DNA from: Ensifer sp. PDNC004
GTDB lineage: Bacteria > Pseudomonadota > Alphaproteobacteria > Rhizobiales > Rhizobiaceae
NCBI RefSeq assembly: GCF_016919405.1
Contig: NZ_CP070352.1
Coordinates: 682,001 to 746,000, forward strand
Length of the DNA: 64,000 bases
Reading direction: 5' to 3'
Shown here one piece after another: positions 43,333-53,025 of this stretch; position 1 is the stretch's first letter; each line of letters opens with the position of its first letter. The notes beneath the pieces are model-generated. The model did not search any database. It was not told the origin of the DNA and saw only the letters and a list, made by a program, of their open reading frames with translations. The position numbers and the translations under genes were made by a program.

Positions 43333-44163
43333 TTAGGCCTTAATGAAGGCGAGCAGGTCGGGATTGATGACATCGGCATGGGTTGTCAACATCCCATGTG
43401 GATAACCCTCGTAGACCTTGAGCGTGCCGTTCTTCAGCAGCTTCACCGCCAGTCGCGCGCTGTCGTCGATCGGCACGATCTGGTCGTCGTCACCGTGCAT
43501 CACGAGCGTCGGCACGTCGATCGCCTTCAGGTCTTCGGTGAAGTCGGTTTCCGAGAAGGCCTTGATGCCTTCGTAGTGCGCCTTGGCGCTGCCCATCATG
43601 CCCTGGCGCCACCAGTTGCGGATGACGCCCTGCGACGCTTCGGCACCGGGGCGGTTGTAGCCGTAGAACGGACCGCTCGGAACGTCGAGGAAGAATTGCG
43701 CCCGGTTCGCAGCAAGCGCCGCCCGGAAACCATCGAACACTTCGATCGGCAGGCCGCCCGGATTGTTCGCCGTCTTGACCATGATCGGCGGCACGGCGCC
43801 GACGATGATCAGCTTGGAAACTCGGCCGCCCCCATGCCGCGCCACATACGCCACCGCTTCGCCGCCGCCGGTGGAATGGCCGATGTGGATGGCATCGCTG
43901 AGGCCGAGCTTGGTGGTCACCGCCGCAACGTCCTTCGCATAATGGGCGATGTCGTGGCCCTCGCTCACCTGCGTCGAACGGCCATGACCACGGCGGTCGT
44001 GGGCGATGACGCGAAAGCCCTTGTTGACGAAATAGAGCATCTGCGCGTCCCAGTCGTCCGCCGACAGCGGCCAGCCGTGGTGAAAGACGATGGGCTGGCC
44101 CGAGCCCCAATCCTTGTAGAAGATATCGACGCCGTCTTCAGTCCTGACGAAGTTCTCGGTCAT
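43333..44163 (-). CDS. Alpha/beta hydrolase, non-heme chloroperoxidase/arylesterase type
   Basis: A 276-residue enzyme with a complete triad: Ser 97 in GHSTGG, Asp in MHGDDDQIVP and His in YPHGM. FHHGWPLSADDW supplies the oxyanion hole and HDRRGHGRS is typical of the family. These enzymes hydrolyse esters and can perform perhydrolysis. ATG 44163; a longer upstream frame is not supported. It is the most downstream of a reverse-strand gene group. Confidence 0.92.
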   Translation of the reverse strand: MTENFVRTEDGVDIFYKDWGSGQPIVFHHGWPLSADDWDAQMLYFVNKGFRVIAHDRRGHGRSTQVSEGHDIAHYAKDVAAVTTKLGLSDAIHIGHSTGGGEAVAYVARHGGGRVSKLIIVGAVPPIMVKTANNPGGLPIEVFDGFRAALAANRAQFFLDVPSGPFYGYNRPGAEASQGVIRNWWRQGMMGSAKAHYEGIKAFSETDFTEDLKAIDVPTLVMHGDDDQIVPIDDSARLAVKLLKNGTLKVYEGYPHGMLTTHADVINPDLLAFIKA

Positions 44164-44249
44164 GGGAACGGTTCCTTTGTTTGGGTTGGGTACATGTCTT
44201 CGAGATCTGGCCCCCGGCGCGGGATCCGCGCCGGGACGTGCGGTCCGCG

Positions 44250-45851
44250 TCAACCGAGATGGGGATGGTTGATCGCGAGAAAGTGGTTGACGACCGGAGC
44301 GGCCGGCCCCTTGTGGTAGCGGCGGACGTCGTCCTGAATGTCGGCATCGGCCTTCGACACGCGCTTGTGCTGGCGCAGGTGTTCGGCCCAGGATTCCACC
44401 ATGAACCATTCGACCAGCCGTCCGGGATCGGCCGCGTCCTCGGTCACGCCCCAGCCATAGGCGCCGTCGCGCCGCCGCTCATGCGACAGGCGGGCGAGCG
44501 CCTTCAGGAACTCGGACCGATCCGCCTTGTCGATCGTGTATTCGATCAGGACGAGAACCGGTCCGCGGTCGTGTTCGACCGGCTCGCTGGTCAGCGGCTC
44601 CGGCCAATGATTGGAAGGAATGAGATCCGCCTCACCTTTCGGCAGCTTCATGGCGTGGAAGGCGAAGCCGACGGAGAGAAGGCCGATGGCCGCAACGGCC
44701 AGCGTGAAGGGCACGCCGATCGCGGAGGCTGTCGCGCCCCAGGCAAGGCTGCCACCGGTCATCGCGCCATTGAAGACGGTCAGATAGACGGCGAGCGTGC
44801 GGCCGCGCACCCAGTTGGGCAGGATCGCTTGCGCGGTGCTATTCAGGGTCGTTAATGCCGTGATCCAGGCCGCACCGCAGACGAGCAGTGCGGCGACTGC
44901 CACCCATTGCGCCGGTGCGAAGGAGAGCACGCCCATGACGGCGGCAGTCAGGACCGCCGACAACAGCAGCAACCCGTCGGCATCCATTCGCGCGCGCAGC
45001 CGCGGCATCACCAGCGCGCCACCGATCGCGCCGGCGCCGACGGCGCCGAGCAGGATGCCGTAGAAGCTGGCGCCACCGCCGAGAAGCTGGCGGGCGACCA
45101 GCGGCAGCAGCGCCCAGACCGCACTTGAAAAGGCGAAGAACACGGCTGCACGCAAAAGCACCACATGCAGCTCGCGGCTGGCGCGCGCATAGCGCAGCCC
45201 GGCGCGGAAGGCGCCGAGGAAGCGCTCGGCGAGCGCGTCGTCCTCCGGCACCTGCCGTCGCCACCAGACCAAGGCGGCAATGACGAAGACATAGCTGATG
45301 ACGTCGACCCCGTAGGTGACGGCGGCGCCGAACCAGGCGAGCAGCAGACCACCAAGCGCCGGGCCGATCGCGCGGGAGATGTTGATGCCGAGGGAGTTCA
45401 GCGCGACCGCGCCCTTGACGTCCGGCCGCGACACGAGTTCCGGCACGATCGCCTGCCAGGTGGGGGCGACGAGCGCTGCGCCGATGCCGCCGACGAAGGT
45501 CAGCGCAATCAACGAGGTCACCGACTGCAGTCCGCTTGCGGAGAGGAACAACAGGCAAAGGCTCGCGGAGGCGAGCAGGAACTGTACGACGATCAGGAAT
45601 TTGCGGCGGTCTAGAATATCGGAGAGAACGCCGGCGGGAATGGCGAGCAGGAAGATCGGCAACGTCGCGGCCGCCTGGATCATCGAGACGGCAGCGGGCG
45701 TTGCCGACAGGTCGGTGACGAGCCAGGAGCTGGCGACATCGCGGATGAAGCTGCCGGTATTACCAATGATCGTCGCCACCCAGAGGACGGCGAAGACCTT
45801 CTGGCGCAAGGGCGCGAAGGTGCCGGCGTTGTTGGTCGCTGCCTGCGTCAT
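44250..45851 (-). CDS. MFS exporter (EntS/MFS_3 type) with C-terminal ABM-like domain
   Basis: A 533-residue protein: about 12 helices of the MFS_3 type (IGNTGSFIRDVASSWLV, AIPAGVLSDILDRRKFL), then a soluble tail from about residue 420. That tail (VLVLIEYTIDKADRSEFLKAL, YGWGVTEDAADPGRLVEWFMVESWAEHLRQHKRV) looks like an antibiotic-biosynthesis-monooxygenase fold, which occurs in this family. ATG 45851 overlaps the DoxX gene by ATGA. Exported compound unknown. Confidence 0.88.
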   Translation of the reverse strand: MTQAATNNAGTFAPLRQKVFAVLWVATIIGNTGSFIRDVASSWLVTDLSATPAAVSMIQAAATLPIFLLAIPAGVLSDILDRRKFLIVVQFLLASASLCLLFLSASGLQSVTSLIALTFVGGIGAALVAPTWQAIVPELVSRPDVKGAVALNSLGINISRAIGPALGGLLLAWFGAAVTYGVDVISYVFVIAALVWWRRQVPEDDALAERFLGAFRAGLRYARASRELHVVLLRAAVFFAFSSAVWALLPLVARQLLGGGASFYGILLGAVGAGAIGGALVMPRLRARMDADGLLLLSAVLTAAVMGVLSFAPAQWVAVAALLVCGAAWITALTTLNSTAQAILPNWVRGRTLAVYLTVFNGAMTGGSLAWGATASAIGVPFTLAVAAIGLLSVGFAFHAMKLPKGEADLIPSNHWPEPLTSEPVEHDRGPVLVLIEYTIDKADRSEFLKALARLSHERRRDGAYGWGVTEDAADPGRLVEWFMVESWAEHLRQHKRVSKADADIQDDVRRYHKGPAAPVVNHFLAINHPHLG

Positions 45852-46303
45852 TGGCCGCCCCTCCCCGTGAATGCACGTTCGCTCAGATCATAGAGTGCAA
45901 CGAGCACGAAGGCGCCTGCAAGGCCGATATGTTCGAAGAAGCCGTTTGTCGCCATCGCACGCTCCATGCCGGGCGACAGCTCCCAGAAGCGGAAGGCAAG
46001 CAAGGTGGCGGCGAGCGTGAAGGCCGCAAGCGCGCCTGCCGCCGCCCAGCGATAAAAGCCCGAGAGAACGAGAGCCGACATCCCAAGCTCAAAAACGATG
46101 ACGCCGACCGCAAAGAGCGGCGCCGGATGGAGACCGAAGTGCTCCATCTCGGCAAGCGCGCCCGGGAAGTCGAAGATCTTCGTCAAAGGCCCCTGAATGT
46201 AGGCCGAGCAGAGCGCCAGCAATCCGACGAACATGAAGGGGTTGCCGGAACGGCCCGGTCGAAGGCGCGCGGCGAGATGGTTTTCGAGGGAAGAGAGGCT
46301 CAA
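45848..46303 (-). CDS. DoxX family membrane protein
   Basis: A 151-residue protein with four predicted helices (GLLALCSAYIQGPLTKIFDFPGA; LFAVGVIVFELGMSALVLSG). The start appears to be TTG 46303 with AAGGAA eight bases upstream; a later ATG would remove the N-terminal 22 residues. It is translationally coupled to the MFS exporter. Unlike the copy in the bufferin operon, no DUF692 gene is near. Confidence 0.8.
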   Translation of the reverse strand: MSLSSLENHLAARLRPGRSGNPFMFVGLLALCSAYIQGPLTKIFDFPGALAEMEHFGLHPAPLFAVGVIVFELGMSALVLSGFYRWAAAGALAAFTLAATLLAFRFWELSPGMERAMATNGFFEHIGLAGAFVLVALYDLSERAFTGRGGQ

Positions 46304-46356
46304 TCTTTCGTTTCCTTGTCAGGCGGTCTTCGGCTTGATGGGCGGCAAGGCCGCCC

Positions 46357-46572
46357 TCATCGGGTTTTCGGCCACTTCAAAGGCGTGATCGCGCTCTGGG
46401 ATATGCCCTGGTAGTAGGCTCCGTGCTTTGCCGGCGAATGGTTCACGACGACTTTCGCAGAGGGGTGCCGGAGGCCCTCGGTCGGCGAGGCCGAGGCATG
46501 CTCCGGTCCGAGCGATGCGTTGATCAGGAGCGCAATCGCGGCCATCGCCACGCTGCCGGCTATCGTTCGCAT
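46357..46572 (-). CDS. Small exported protein of unknown function
   Basis: A 71-residue product with a signal peptide (about residues 1-28, ending ASA) and a short basic mature part rich in Ser, His and Lys. A GGGAG ribosome site precedes ATG 46572. It lies between the amidohydrolase and DoxX genes on the same strand, 17 bases after the amidohydrolase stop. I do not recognise the family. Confidence 0.65.
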   Translation of the reverse strand: MRTIAGSVAMAAIALLINASLGPEHASASPTEGLRHPSAKVVVNHSPAKHGAYYQGISQSAITPLKWPKTR

Positions 46573-46589
46573 TTTGCGTCTCCCTTCCG

Positions 46590-48572
46590 CTACACCGCCC
46601 AGCAGGAACAGCCGAGCGCGCCGAAGAAGCCCTTGAGATCAGCGATCGGCAGTTTCGACGTCCAGGCGCCGGCATGGTCGTGACCATGGACGCCGCAATC
46701 GCTGGCGCAGCCGCAGGACGTGATCGCGGTGCGCCGGAGCGAGCGCTTGCCGGCGCCCTCGGGCTCACCCCAGGCGGCATAGCCGCCGAAGGTGCGAACC
46801 GGCGACCAGTCAGGCATTGCCGGCGGCACCGGGTTCTCGTCGTGGGCGGCGAAGTCGCCCGCCGCATAGACGATCTTGCCGCCGACCATGGTCAGTTCCG
46901 AGGTCAGGAACGAGATCTCGTCCTCGGCGCAGTTGAAAAAGTCCTTGTTCGGTACGATCAGGTCGGCGAACTGCCCCTTTTCGATCCGCCCTTTCTTGCC
47001 TTCCTCGTTGGAGAACCACTGCACCTTTTCGGTCCACATCCGAAGCGCCGTTTCGCGGTCGAGGCAGTTGGCGCGCGGGTAGAGCTGCAGGCCGCCGACG
47101 GTCTTGCCGGTCACCATCCACGACAGGGAAACCCAAGGATTGTAGGAGGCGACGCGGGTCGCGTCGGTGCCGGCGGAGACGTTGACGCCTTTTGCCAGCA
47201 TCTTGGCCACCGGTGGCGTTGCTTCAGCGACGCCATGGCCGTAACGCTCGACGAAGTACTCGCCCTGATAGGCCATGCGATGCTGCACGGCGATGCCGCC
47301 GCCAAGGGCGGCGATCCGGTCGATCGAGCGGTCGGAGATCGTCTCGGCATGGTCGAAGAACCAGTTGATGCCCTCAAGCGGGATATCCCGGTTGACCTTC
47401 TCGAAGACGTCGAGCGCACGGGTGATCGTCTCGTCATAGGTGGCATGCAGTCGCCAGGGCCAGCGGTTCTCGGCAAGAATGCGCACGACCTCTTCGAGTT
47501 CGCCCCCCATCTCCGGCGACATGTCCGGGCGCGGCTCGCGGAAGTCCTCGAAGTCGGCGGCGGAAAACACCAGCATCTCGCCGGCACCGTTGTGACGGAA
47601 ATAGTCATTGCCCTGCTTGTACTTGACCGACGACGTCCATTTCAGGAAGTCGTCCTTCTCCTGCTTCGGCTTCTGGGTGAAGAGGTTGTAGGCAAGGCGG
47701 ACCGTCATCTGACCCTCGTCCGAGAGCTTCTGGATGACGGCATAGTCATCCGGATAGTTCTGGAAGCCGCCGCCGGCGTCGATGACGCTGGTAACGCCGA
47801 GCCGATTGAGCTCGCGCATGAAATGACGGGTCGAATTGACCTGATAGTCGAAGGGCAGCTTAGGCCCCTTGGCAAGCGTCGAATAAAGGATGCCGGCATT
47901 GGGCTTGGCCAAGAGCAGCCCGGTCGGGTTGCCGCTGGCGTCGCGCGTGATCTCGCCACCCGGAGGGTTCGGCGTGTCCCTGGTGTAGCCGACTGCGCGG
48001 AGCGCCGCGGCGTTGAGCAGAGCCCGGTCATAGAGATGCAGCAGGAACACCGGCGTATCGGGCGCAACCGCATTGATCTCGTCGATCGTCGGCAACCGCT
48101 TTTCGGCGAACTGGTGCTCGGTGAAGCCGCCGACGACCCGCACCCATTGCGGCGCCGGCGTGATCGCCGCCTGCCGCTTCAGCATGTCCATCGCATCGGC
48201 GAGCGAGCGCACGCCGTCCCAGCGCAGCTCCATGTTGAAGTTGAGGCCGCCGCGCACGACGTGGGTATGGTTGTCGTTCAAGCCCGGCAGGACGCGCTTG
48301 CCCTTGAGGTCGATCGTCTTTGTGCCTGAGCCCGCCAGCGCCATGATCGTCCTGTCGTCACCAACAGCGTGAATCAGGCCGTCCTTAACGGCAACGGCGG
48401 TGGCCATCGGGTTGGCGCGGTCGAGCGTCGTCACTTGGCCGTTGTGAAGGATCAGGTCGGGCGTCATCGAGGTATCTCCGGTCTGTTGGGCGCCGGCGGT
48501 GCGGGCCGACGAAAAGAGCGCGGGCAGCGCCAGCGACGAGGCTGCACCGAGGAACGAGCGTCTTGTCGGCAT
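46590..48572 (-). CDS. Tat-exported YtcJ-like amidohydrolase with Cys/His-rich tail
   Basis: A 660-residue protein. The N-terminus is a twin-arginine signal (RRSFLGAA, ending AGA near residue 28). The Amidohydro_3 core shows VLPGLNDNHTHVVRGG, a WPWRLHATYDETI segment, FDHAE and GTDATRVASYNPW. The last 40 residues are unusual for the family: CGCASDCGVHGHDH (from 620) and GCSCWAV at the end, a probable metal-binding tail. Start ATG 48572. Periplasmic location is inferred from the Tat signal; substrate unknown. Confidence 0.87.
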   Translation of the reverse strand: MPTRRSFLGAASSLALPALFSSARTAGAQQTGDTSMTPDLILHNGQVTTLDRANPMATAVAVKDGLIHAVGDDRTIMALAGSGTKTIDLKGKRVLPGLNDNHTHVVRGGLNFNMELRWDGVRSLADAMDMLKRQAAITPAPQWVRVVGGFTEHQFAEKRLPTIDEINAVAPDTPVFLLHLYDRALLNAAALRAVGYTRDTPNPPGGEITRDASGNPTGLLLAKPNAGILYSTLAKGPKLPFDYQVNSTRHFMRELNRLGVTSVIDAGGGFQNYPDDYAVIQKLSDEGQMTVRLAYNLFTQKPKQEKDDFLKWTSSVKYKQGNDYFRHNGAGEMLVFSAADFEDFREPRPDMSPEMGGELEEVVRILAENRWPWRLHATYDETITRALDVFEKVNRDIPLEGINWFFDHAETISDRSIDRIAALGGGIAVQHRMAYQGEYFVERYGHGVAEATPPVAKMLAKGVNVSAGTDATRVASYNPWVSLSWMVTGKTVGGLQLYPRANCLDRETALRMWTEKVQWFSNEEGKKGRIEKGQFADLIVPNKDFFNCAEDEISFLTSELTMVGGKIVYAAGDFAAHDENPVPPAMPDWSPVRTFGGYAAWGEPEGAGKRSLRRTAITSCGCASDCGVHGHDHAGAWTSKLPIADLKGFFGALGCSCWAV

Positions 48573-48574
48573 CG

Positions 48575-48862
48575 TCAGGCCCTCTCGTCGTTGCCGGCTG
48601 CATCCTTCACCACGCCAGCCGCGGCCTGCCCGCCGGGCAGATGGCCGAACACATGCGGCATGCACTGCCGATTGAACCAGGAGAGGTTGACCGGCTCACC
48701 CGACAGGGCGCGCTTGACCAGGGGCACGGACTGCTCCCCGATGAGAATGCCGAGCAGACCGATCAGCGCGATGACCGGCGGCGCCGGCGAGCGGACATTG
48801 AGCAGCGCATAGATGACGCCGACGAGCAGCCCGGCTCCGAGCGAGAGAAGGTACATCTTCAT
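48575..48862 (-). CDS. XapX domain small membrane protein
   Basis: A 95-residue protein with two hydrophobic helices in its first 55 residues and the XapX pattern (LLSLGAGLLVGVIYALLNVRSPAPPVIALIGLLGILIGEQ). ATG 48862 has AAGGAG eight bases upstream. It ends two bases before the amidohydrolase start, so the two are coupled. Function unknown; genes of this kind often sit near amidohydrolases and isochorismatase-like hydrolases. Confidence 0.85.
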   Translation of the reverse strand: MKMYLLSLGAGLLVGVIYALLNVRSPAPPVIALIGLLGILIGEQSVPLVKRALSGEPVNLSWFNRQCMPHVFGHLPGGQAAAGVVKDAAGNDERA

Positions 48863-48948
48863 CGCCACAACTCCTTCACGGGATAAAGGTGCCGCTCCGG
48901 CCGCAGCGCGGCGGCCAGAGCGTTAATCTGGAGCGCGGAGGCGTTCTG

Positions 48949-49599
48949 TCAGTGGCCCTCGGAGGCGCCGAACATCGACTTGGCGTAGATGATGCCGAGG
49001 CCGTACGAGCCGCCGAACTTCTTGGCGATGCCGGTGGTCATGTCGTAGGTCTCGGTGCGCGCCCAGTCGCGCTGCAGCTCGAGCATGTATTGCAGCGAGG
49101 TCATCGGTCGGACGCCGGCCTGCACCATGCGGTCCATCGCCCGCTCGTGCGCCTCGTCCGAAACGTCGCCGCAGGCATCCGCGATGACATAGACCTCGAA
49201 GCCCTGGTCGAGCGCCGAAAGTGTCGGGCCGACGATGCAGACCGAGGTCCACAGCCCGCACATGACCAGGCGCTTCTTGCCAATGCGGTTGACTTCTTCG
49301 ATCACGGCCGCGTCTTCCCAGGTGTTCATGGACGTGCGGTCCAGCAGCTTCTGGCCGGGGAAGGCATCAGTGATCTCGGAGAACATCGGGCCGGAGAAGG
49401 TCTTTTCGGCAACGGTCGTGAGGATGGTCGAAACGCCGAAACCTGCCGCCGCATTGGCGACGAGTGCTGCGTTGTTGCGCAGGAGCACCGCGTCGATCGA
49501 CTTGGTCGCAAAAGACATCTGCGACTGGAAGTCGATCATGATCAGGGTGTGGTCCTTGGGCGAGACGAGGAGTTTGCCGGGGGTCGCTGTCGCAGACAT
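48949..49599 (-). CDS. Isochorismatase-family cysteine hydrolase (YcaC-like)
   Basis: A 216-residue enzyme with the family catalytic residues: Asp 23 (LIMIDFQ), a Lys in the GQKLLDR segment, and Cys 121 in CGLWTSVCIVGPT preceded by the cis-peptide-type bend. YcaC-like members hydrolyse amides or thioesters of unknown identity. ATG 49599. It is upstream of xapX on the same strand and probably in the same group. Confidence 0.9.
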   Translation of the reverse strand: MSATATPGKLLVSPKDHTLIMIDFQSQMSFATKSIDAVLLRNNAALVANAAAGFGVSTILTTVAEKTFSGPMFSEITDAFPGQKLLDRTSMNTWEDAAVIEEVNRIGKKRLVMCGLWTSVCIVGPTLSALDQGFEVYVIADACGDVSDEAHERAMDRMVQAGVRPMTSLQYMLELQRDWARTETYDMTTGIAKKFGGSYGLGIIYAKSMFGASEGH

Positions 49600-49745
49600 G
49601 GTCGTGACCTCTTACTGTTGAAACTGAGCTCCGATTGGAGAGGCCCAACTATGCCGCCGACCGGCGACCCGTTCTTGTCGCCAAAGGTGGATTTTTGAAA
49701 ATTTCGCTCGCCTTCAGCCAGCAGGGCGCGTGTAGTTTCAGAGGG

Positions 49746-50654
49746 TTACGACTGCCGGCTGCGCCGCCACTGGCGCGGCGTGGCACCCGCGGCCTGCGCA
49801 AAGGCCCGGGTAAAGTGGCTCTGGTCCGAAAAGCCGCAGACGACCGCAATTTCACTTAAGGATGTGGGCGAGAACTGCAGCAGATCCTTGGCCTTTTCGA
49901 TCCTTTGCTGCAGCAACCAACGATAGGGCGTGCTCCCCATGGTCTCGCGAAAGGCACGCAGAAAAGCCGCCTGCGACAGGTTGCAGGTCGCAGCCAATTC
50001 TTCGACGGTCAGCTCGCCATTGAGGCGGGATTGCACCAGATCGCGGATCTTTGCCTGGCAGCGCTGCGAAAGCCTGCGCCCCCCGGCCAGGCTCTCGCCA
50101 CGGCCGTTGCCGTACTGCCGGACCATATGCACGCCGATTGCCACCGAGAGCTGGTCGACAAACAACGCGCTTCTATCCGTGTATCCGTCGACCGAAGCAA
50201 ACAAAGCGCCGAGCATGCCGCCGAGAACAGGGTCGGGCGAGCCAGAAACGGACCGAAGCTCGTTGACGCCGGAAGCATTTGCCGCATCTGCGATGCGCTC
50301 GAGCGCTCCGTGGCCGATTTCGAGCAAGGTGAAATCGAACGACCCTTTGAGATCGGCCTTGTAGTCGTCGGAAAAGTTCCTGACGTAGACCGAGTTTTGG
50401 CTGAACTCCTGGGTCACAGAGTGGTGCGCTCCAAAAACGCGGCGGCTATGACCGCCGACAAGCGACAGGCCGATCAGATAACCCCGCCCGTTGCCAGGTG
50501 TCGTGACCTGGCCCGGCGGTCCCGCTGTCGACCGCTTGCGATAGAAGACCATGTCTCGGCCTTCGATCGTCCTATCGTCATCCAGCCGATCGAGCGAGCA
50601 TCCGAGACTGTCGCGCCGTCGGGTTCCGGCCGAGGCAGCGGAAGCATTCGTCAT
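49746..50654 (-). CDS. AraC family transcriptional regulator 1
   Basis: A 302-residue regulator with a variable N-terminal domain and an AraC C-terminal double helix-turn-helix (LTVEELAATCNLSQAAFLRAFRETMG; LSEIAVVCGFSDQSHFTRAFAQAAG). ATG 50654 has AGGAGC upstream. First of three AraC-type genes in a row, lying upstream of the isochorismatase-like gene. Confidence 0.9.
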   Translation of the reverse strand: MTNASAASAGTRRRDSLGCSLDRLDDDRTIEGRDMVFYRKRSTAGPPGQVTTPGNGRGYLIGLSLVGGHSRRVFGAHHSVTQEFSQNSVYVRNFSDDYKADLKGSFDFTLLEIGHGALERIADAANASGVNELRSVSGSPDPVLGGMLGALFASVDGYTDRSALFVDQLSVAIGVHMVRQYGNGRGESLAGGRRLSQRCQAKIRDLVQSRLNGELTVEELAATCNLSQAAFLRAFRETMGSTPYRWLLQQRIEKAKDLLQFSPTSLSEIAVVCGFSDQSHFTRAFAQAAGATPRQWRRSRQS

Positions 50655-50880
50655 CGTCTTCGCTCCTATGTGTCGAAACCATCCGCAAATCTTCCTGCCG
50701 CGATGACGAAAACGAAGAATGCGGATCGCCGTGCGCATGGAAAACGTGCACGGGATTCACTCTGGGGTTCGCCAAATCGTTTGCAGGAGCGGCCCTATGA
50801 TTGCCCCGGTCGCCGCATCATTCTTGCACGTTTTTCATCTGTTTTGAAAATTTTGCATGAGGGCGCGCCCTCTTTCCACG

Positions 50881-51789
50881 TTATTGCGGAGGTCGGTTCA
50901 CAGCGACGATGACCGACCGGTTCTTTTTCCGGAAGCGCGCCGGCGTTTCCCCCGTCTGGCTGGTGAAAACCCGGGTCATGTGGCTCTGGTCGGCAAAGCC
51001 GCAATGGATTGCGATTTCAGCAAGGGGCGTGTCCTGAAGCAAGCACTCCTTGACCCGCGCGATCCGATATTCGGACAGCCACCTGGACGGAGTACGCCCG
51101 AAGCTCTCCTTGAAGGCCTTGTTGAAATAGCTACGTGATAGCTCGCACTGGGTAGCGAGATCGCCGATCGAAAACGGCGTGTTGAAATGGGCGACCAGAA
51201 ACTCCGTCGCCAGCCTCTCCTGCCATGGCGCCAGCGTCCCCTTCTTGTCGACGGGGAAGTGCAGGCCGCCATAGGCCTGGCTGAGATAGGCCAATGCGGC
51301 AAGATTGATCTGTTCGACGAACAGCAGATTGGCTCGTTCCGGCTCGTCGAGCGAAGGCAGCAGTGCCTGGGCAAGGCCGAACATGACAGGATCCACACGC
51401 CCCTGTACGGGAGAAAGCGACACATATTCGCCGCGCCCGGCCCTTTCTGTGAAGCTGCGCATCGAGGCAAAGGGGATGTGGAAGCGGACATTGTCGAAGG
51501 GCGACAGATGATGGCACTGCCATTGGTCGCGAAGGTCGGTGATCGCAAGCGAAGCCTTCGGGTGCCCACCCTCATAAACAAGTTCGCCGCGCCGCCACAG
51601 GCGGTGCGCCTCGAAGTCACGCATCTGGACAATGACGTTGAAGGCGTCGGCGACCGGGATCAGCGGCCCGACCTCCAGGTCGAAGCGATCCGAAAAGGTC
51701 CTCGTGACAGTGATGTCGCCGGCGCTGATCCGCTTGACGATAGGACGCGGTGTGCGTTCGTCTGCGCTCATTCCCTCTTGCAAGGCCAT
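50881..51789 (-). CDS. AraC family transcriptional regulator 2
   Basis: A 302-residue regulator; the C-terminal domain has FSIGDLATQCELSRSYFNKAFKESFG and LAEIAIHCGFADQSHMTRVFTSQTG. It shares the SDQSH/ADQSH second helix with regulator 1. ATG 51789 has GGGAG nine bases upstream, better than the internal ATG 51771. A 14-bp GC palindrome lies just downstream at 50859-50872. Confidence 0.9.
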   Translation of the reverse strand: MALQEGMSADERTPRPIVKRISAGDITVTRTFSDRFDLEVGPLIPVADAFNVIVQMRDFEAHRLWRRGELVYEGGHPKASLAITDLRDQWQCHHLSPFDNVRFHIPFASMRSFTERAGRGEYVSLSPVQGRVDPVMFGLAQALLPSLDEPERANLLFVEQINLAALAYLSQAYGGLHFPVDKKGTLAPWQERLATEFLVAHFNTPFSIGDLATQCELSRSYFNKAFKESFGRTPSRWLSEYRIARVKECLLQDTPLAEIAIHCGFADQSHMTRVFTSQTGETPARFRKKNRSVIVAVNRPPQ

Positions 51790-51922
51790 CGGTCAGGGTC
51801 TCCCGATTTCCAGCTCAGCCACCCGCTTCAGCGGCCGGGCGGATGCTACAACGGTTGACTGTCGCAATGAAGAGGCGAATCCAGCGATGTATCGCCGAGC
51901 GTCAAAGGTCAGCATCATACCC

Positions 51923-52813
51923 TCACTGCAGCCAGCGCGCGCGCCAGACGGCGGGCGTCACGCCCGTCACCTCGCGAAAGGCTTCGATGAACCGGGCCTC
52001 GTCGGCATAGCCGCAACTGGTCGCGGTTTTGCTCAGCGACCATCCCTCTTCGATGAGATAGCGCTTGGCGCGACCGATCCGGTAGCGCATCAACCACTCT
52101 TGCGGCGTCTGGCCGGTCACGGATGCAAAAGCCGCGGCAAAATCCTCCTCCGAAAGGCTCGCAGACGCCGCTGCTGACGCAAACGAAAAGTCCTTGGCCC
52201 AATGGTCGATCATGAACTCCTTGGCCGCCTTCTCTTGCCATACGGAGAGACCGGGGCCGCCGGATGCAAGGGCGCGATCCGGGTAGGAATGCAGAAGATG
52301 CGCGCAGATGGCGACGGCGATGTGCTGCAACACCGCACCCGGTTGCCCCTCGCTCTCGGCAAGAAGTGGCAACAGCGCCAAGGCGAGATTGTGCATGACG
52401 TCGTCGACTTCGCCGCGACGGCACCTGAGACTGGTGGCGGCCGGAGCATGCGAAAACTCGCAGACTTCACGAAACAAGGCGCGCGGCAGATGGAAGGCGA
52501 GGGAATCGAGATCGCTGACAAGCCGGATACTGGCGCCCTCAGCGAGATCGACGAGACAGATCGACCCCTGCCGGTAGTGGCGAATGTCACCTTCGCTTTC
52601 GCCCGGCACCAGGTCGCAATGCATGACATCCTTGAAGTAGAACATCAGGAAATAGGCGTCGTCGGCCGGTAGGGACACGATGCGGCTCAGTTCTCCGTTC
52701 AGCCGGCACTGCAGACGCGTCACCGAAAACCGGGCGTCCCGTACTGGCCGCACCATGAGAAACGGCGCCTTCGGCTCGCCGAAATACGCTCCAATGCCAC
52801 TTGGCTCTGTCAT
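51923..52813 (-). CDS. AraC family transcriptional regulator 3
   Basis: A 296-residue protein with a degenerate first helix-turn-helix (SFASAAASASLSEEDFAAAFASVTG) and a normal second (LSKTATSCGYADEARFIEAFREVTG). The N-terminal effector domain differs from regulators 1 and 2. ATG 52813. A TGCACGCGTGCA palindrome at 52851-52862 lies about 40 bases upstream and could be its operator. Confidence 0.88.
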   Translation of the reverse strand: MTEPSGIGAYFGEPKAPFLMVRPVRDARFSVTRLQCRLNGELSRIVSLPADDAYFLMFYFKDVMHCDLVPGESEGDIRHYRQGSICLVDLAEGASIRLVSDLDSLAFHLPRALFREVCEFSHAPAATSLRCRRGEVDDVMHNLALALLPLLAESEGQPGAVLQHIAVAICAHLLHSYPDRALASGGPGLSVWQEKAAKEFMIDHWAKDFSFASAAASASLSEEDFAAAFASVTGQTPQEWLMRYRIGRAKRYLIEEGWSLSKTATSCGYADEARFIEAFREVTGVTPAVWRARWLQ

Positions 52814-53025
52814 CTTTCGTCCACCCCCGCCTTCTGGCGATGGAATTCACTGCACGCGTGCAATCCGCTTCGATATGCGAAAGACCCGACGCAAGGGGGC
52901 ATCTCGCCATTGCCGCTCATATCCGGGAAAACATGGGGTGTGCTGCCAGTAATTTCTTGTATCCTTTGCTCACATTTGGCCGCAAACGGCGCTGTTTTGA
53001 GGTCCTGCCGCATGATCCAGCCGCT

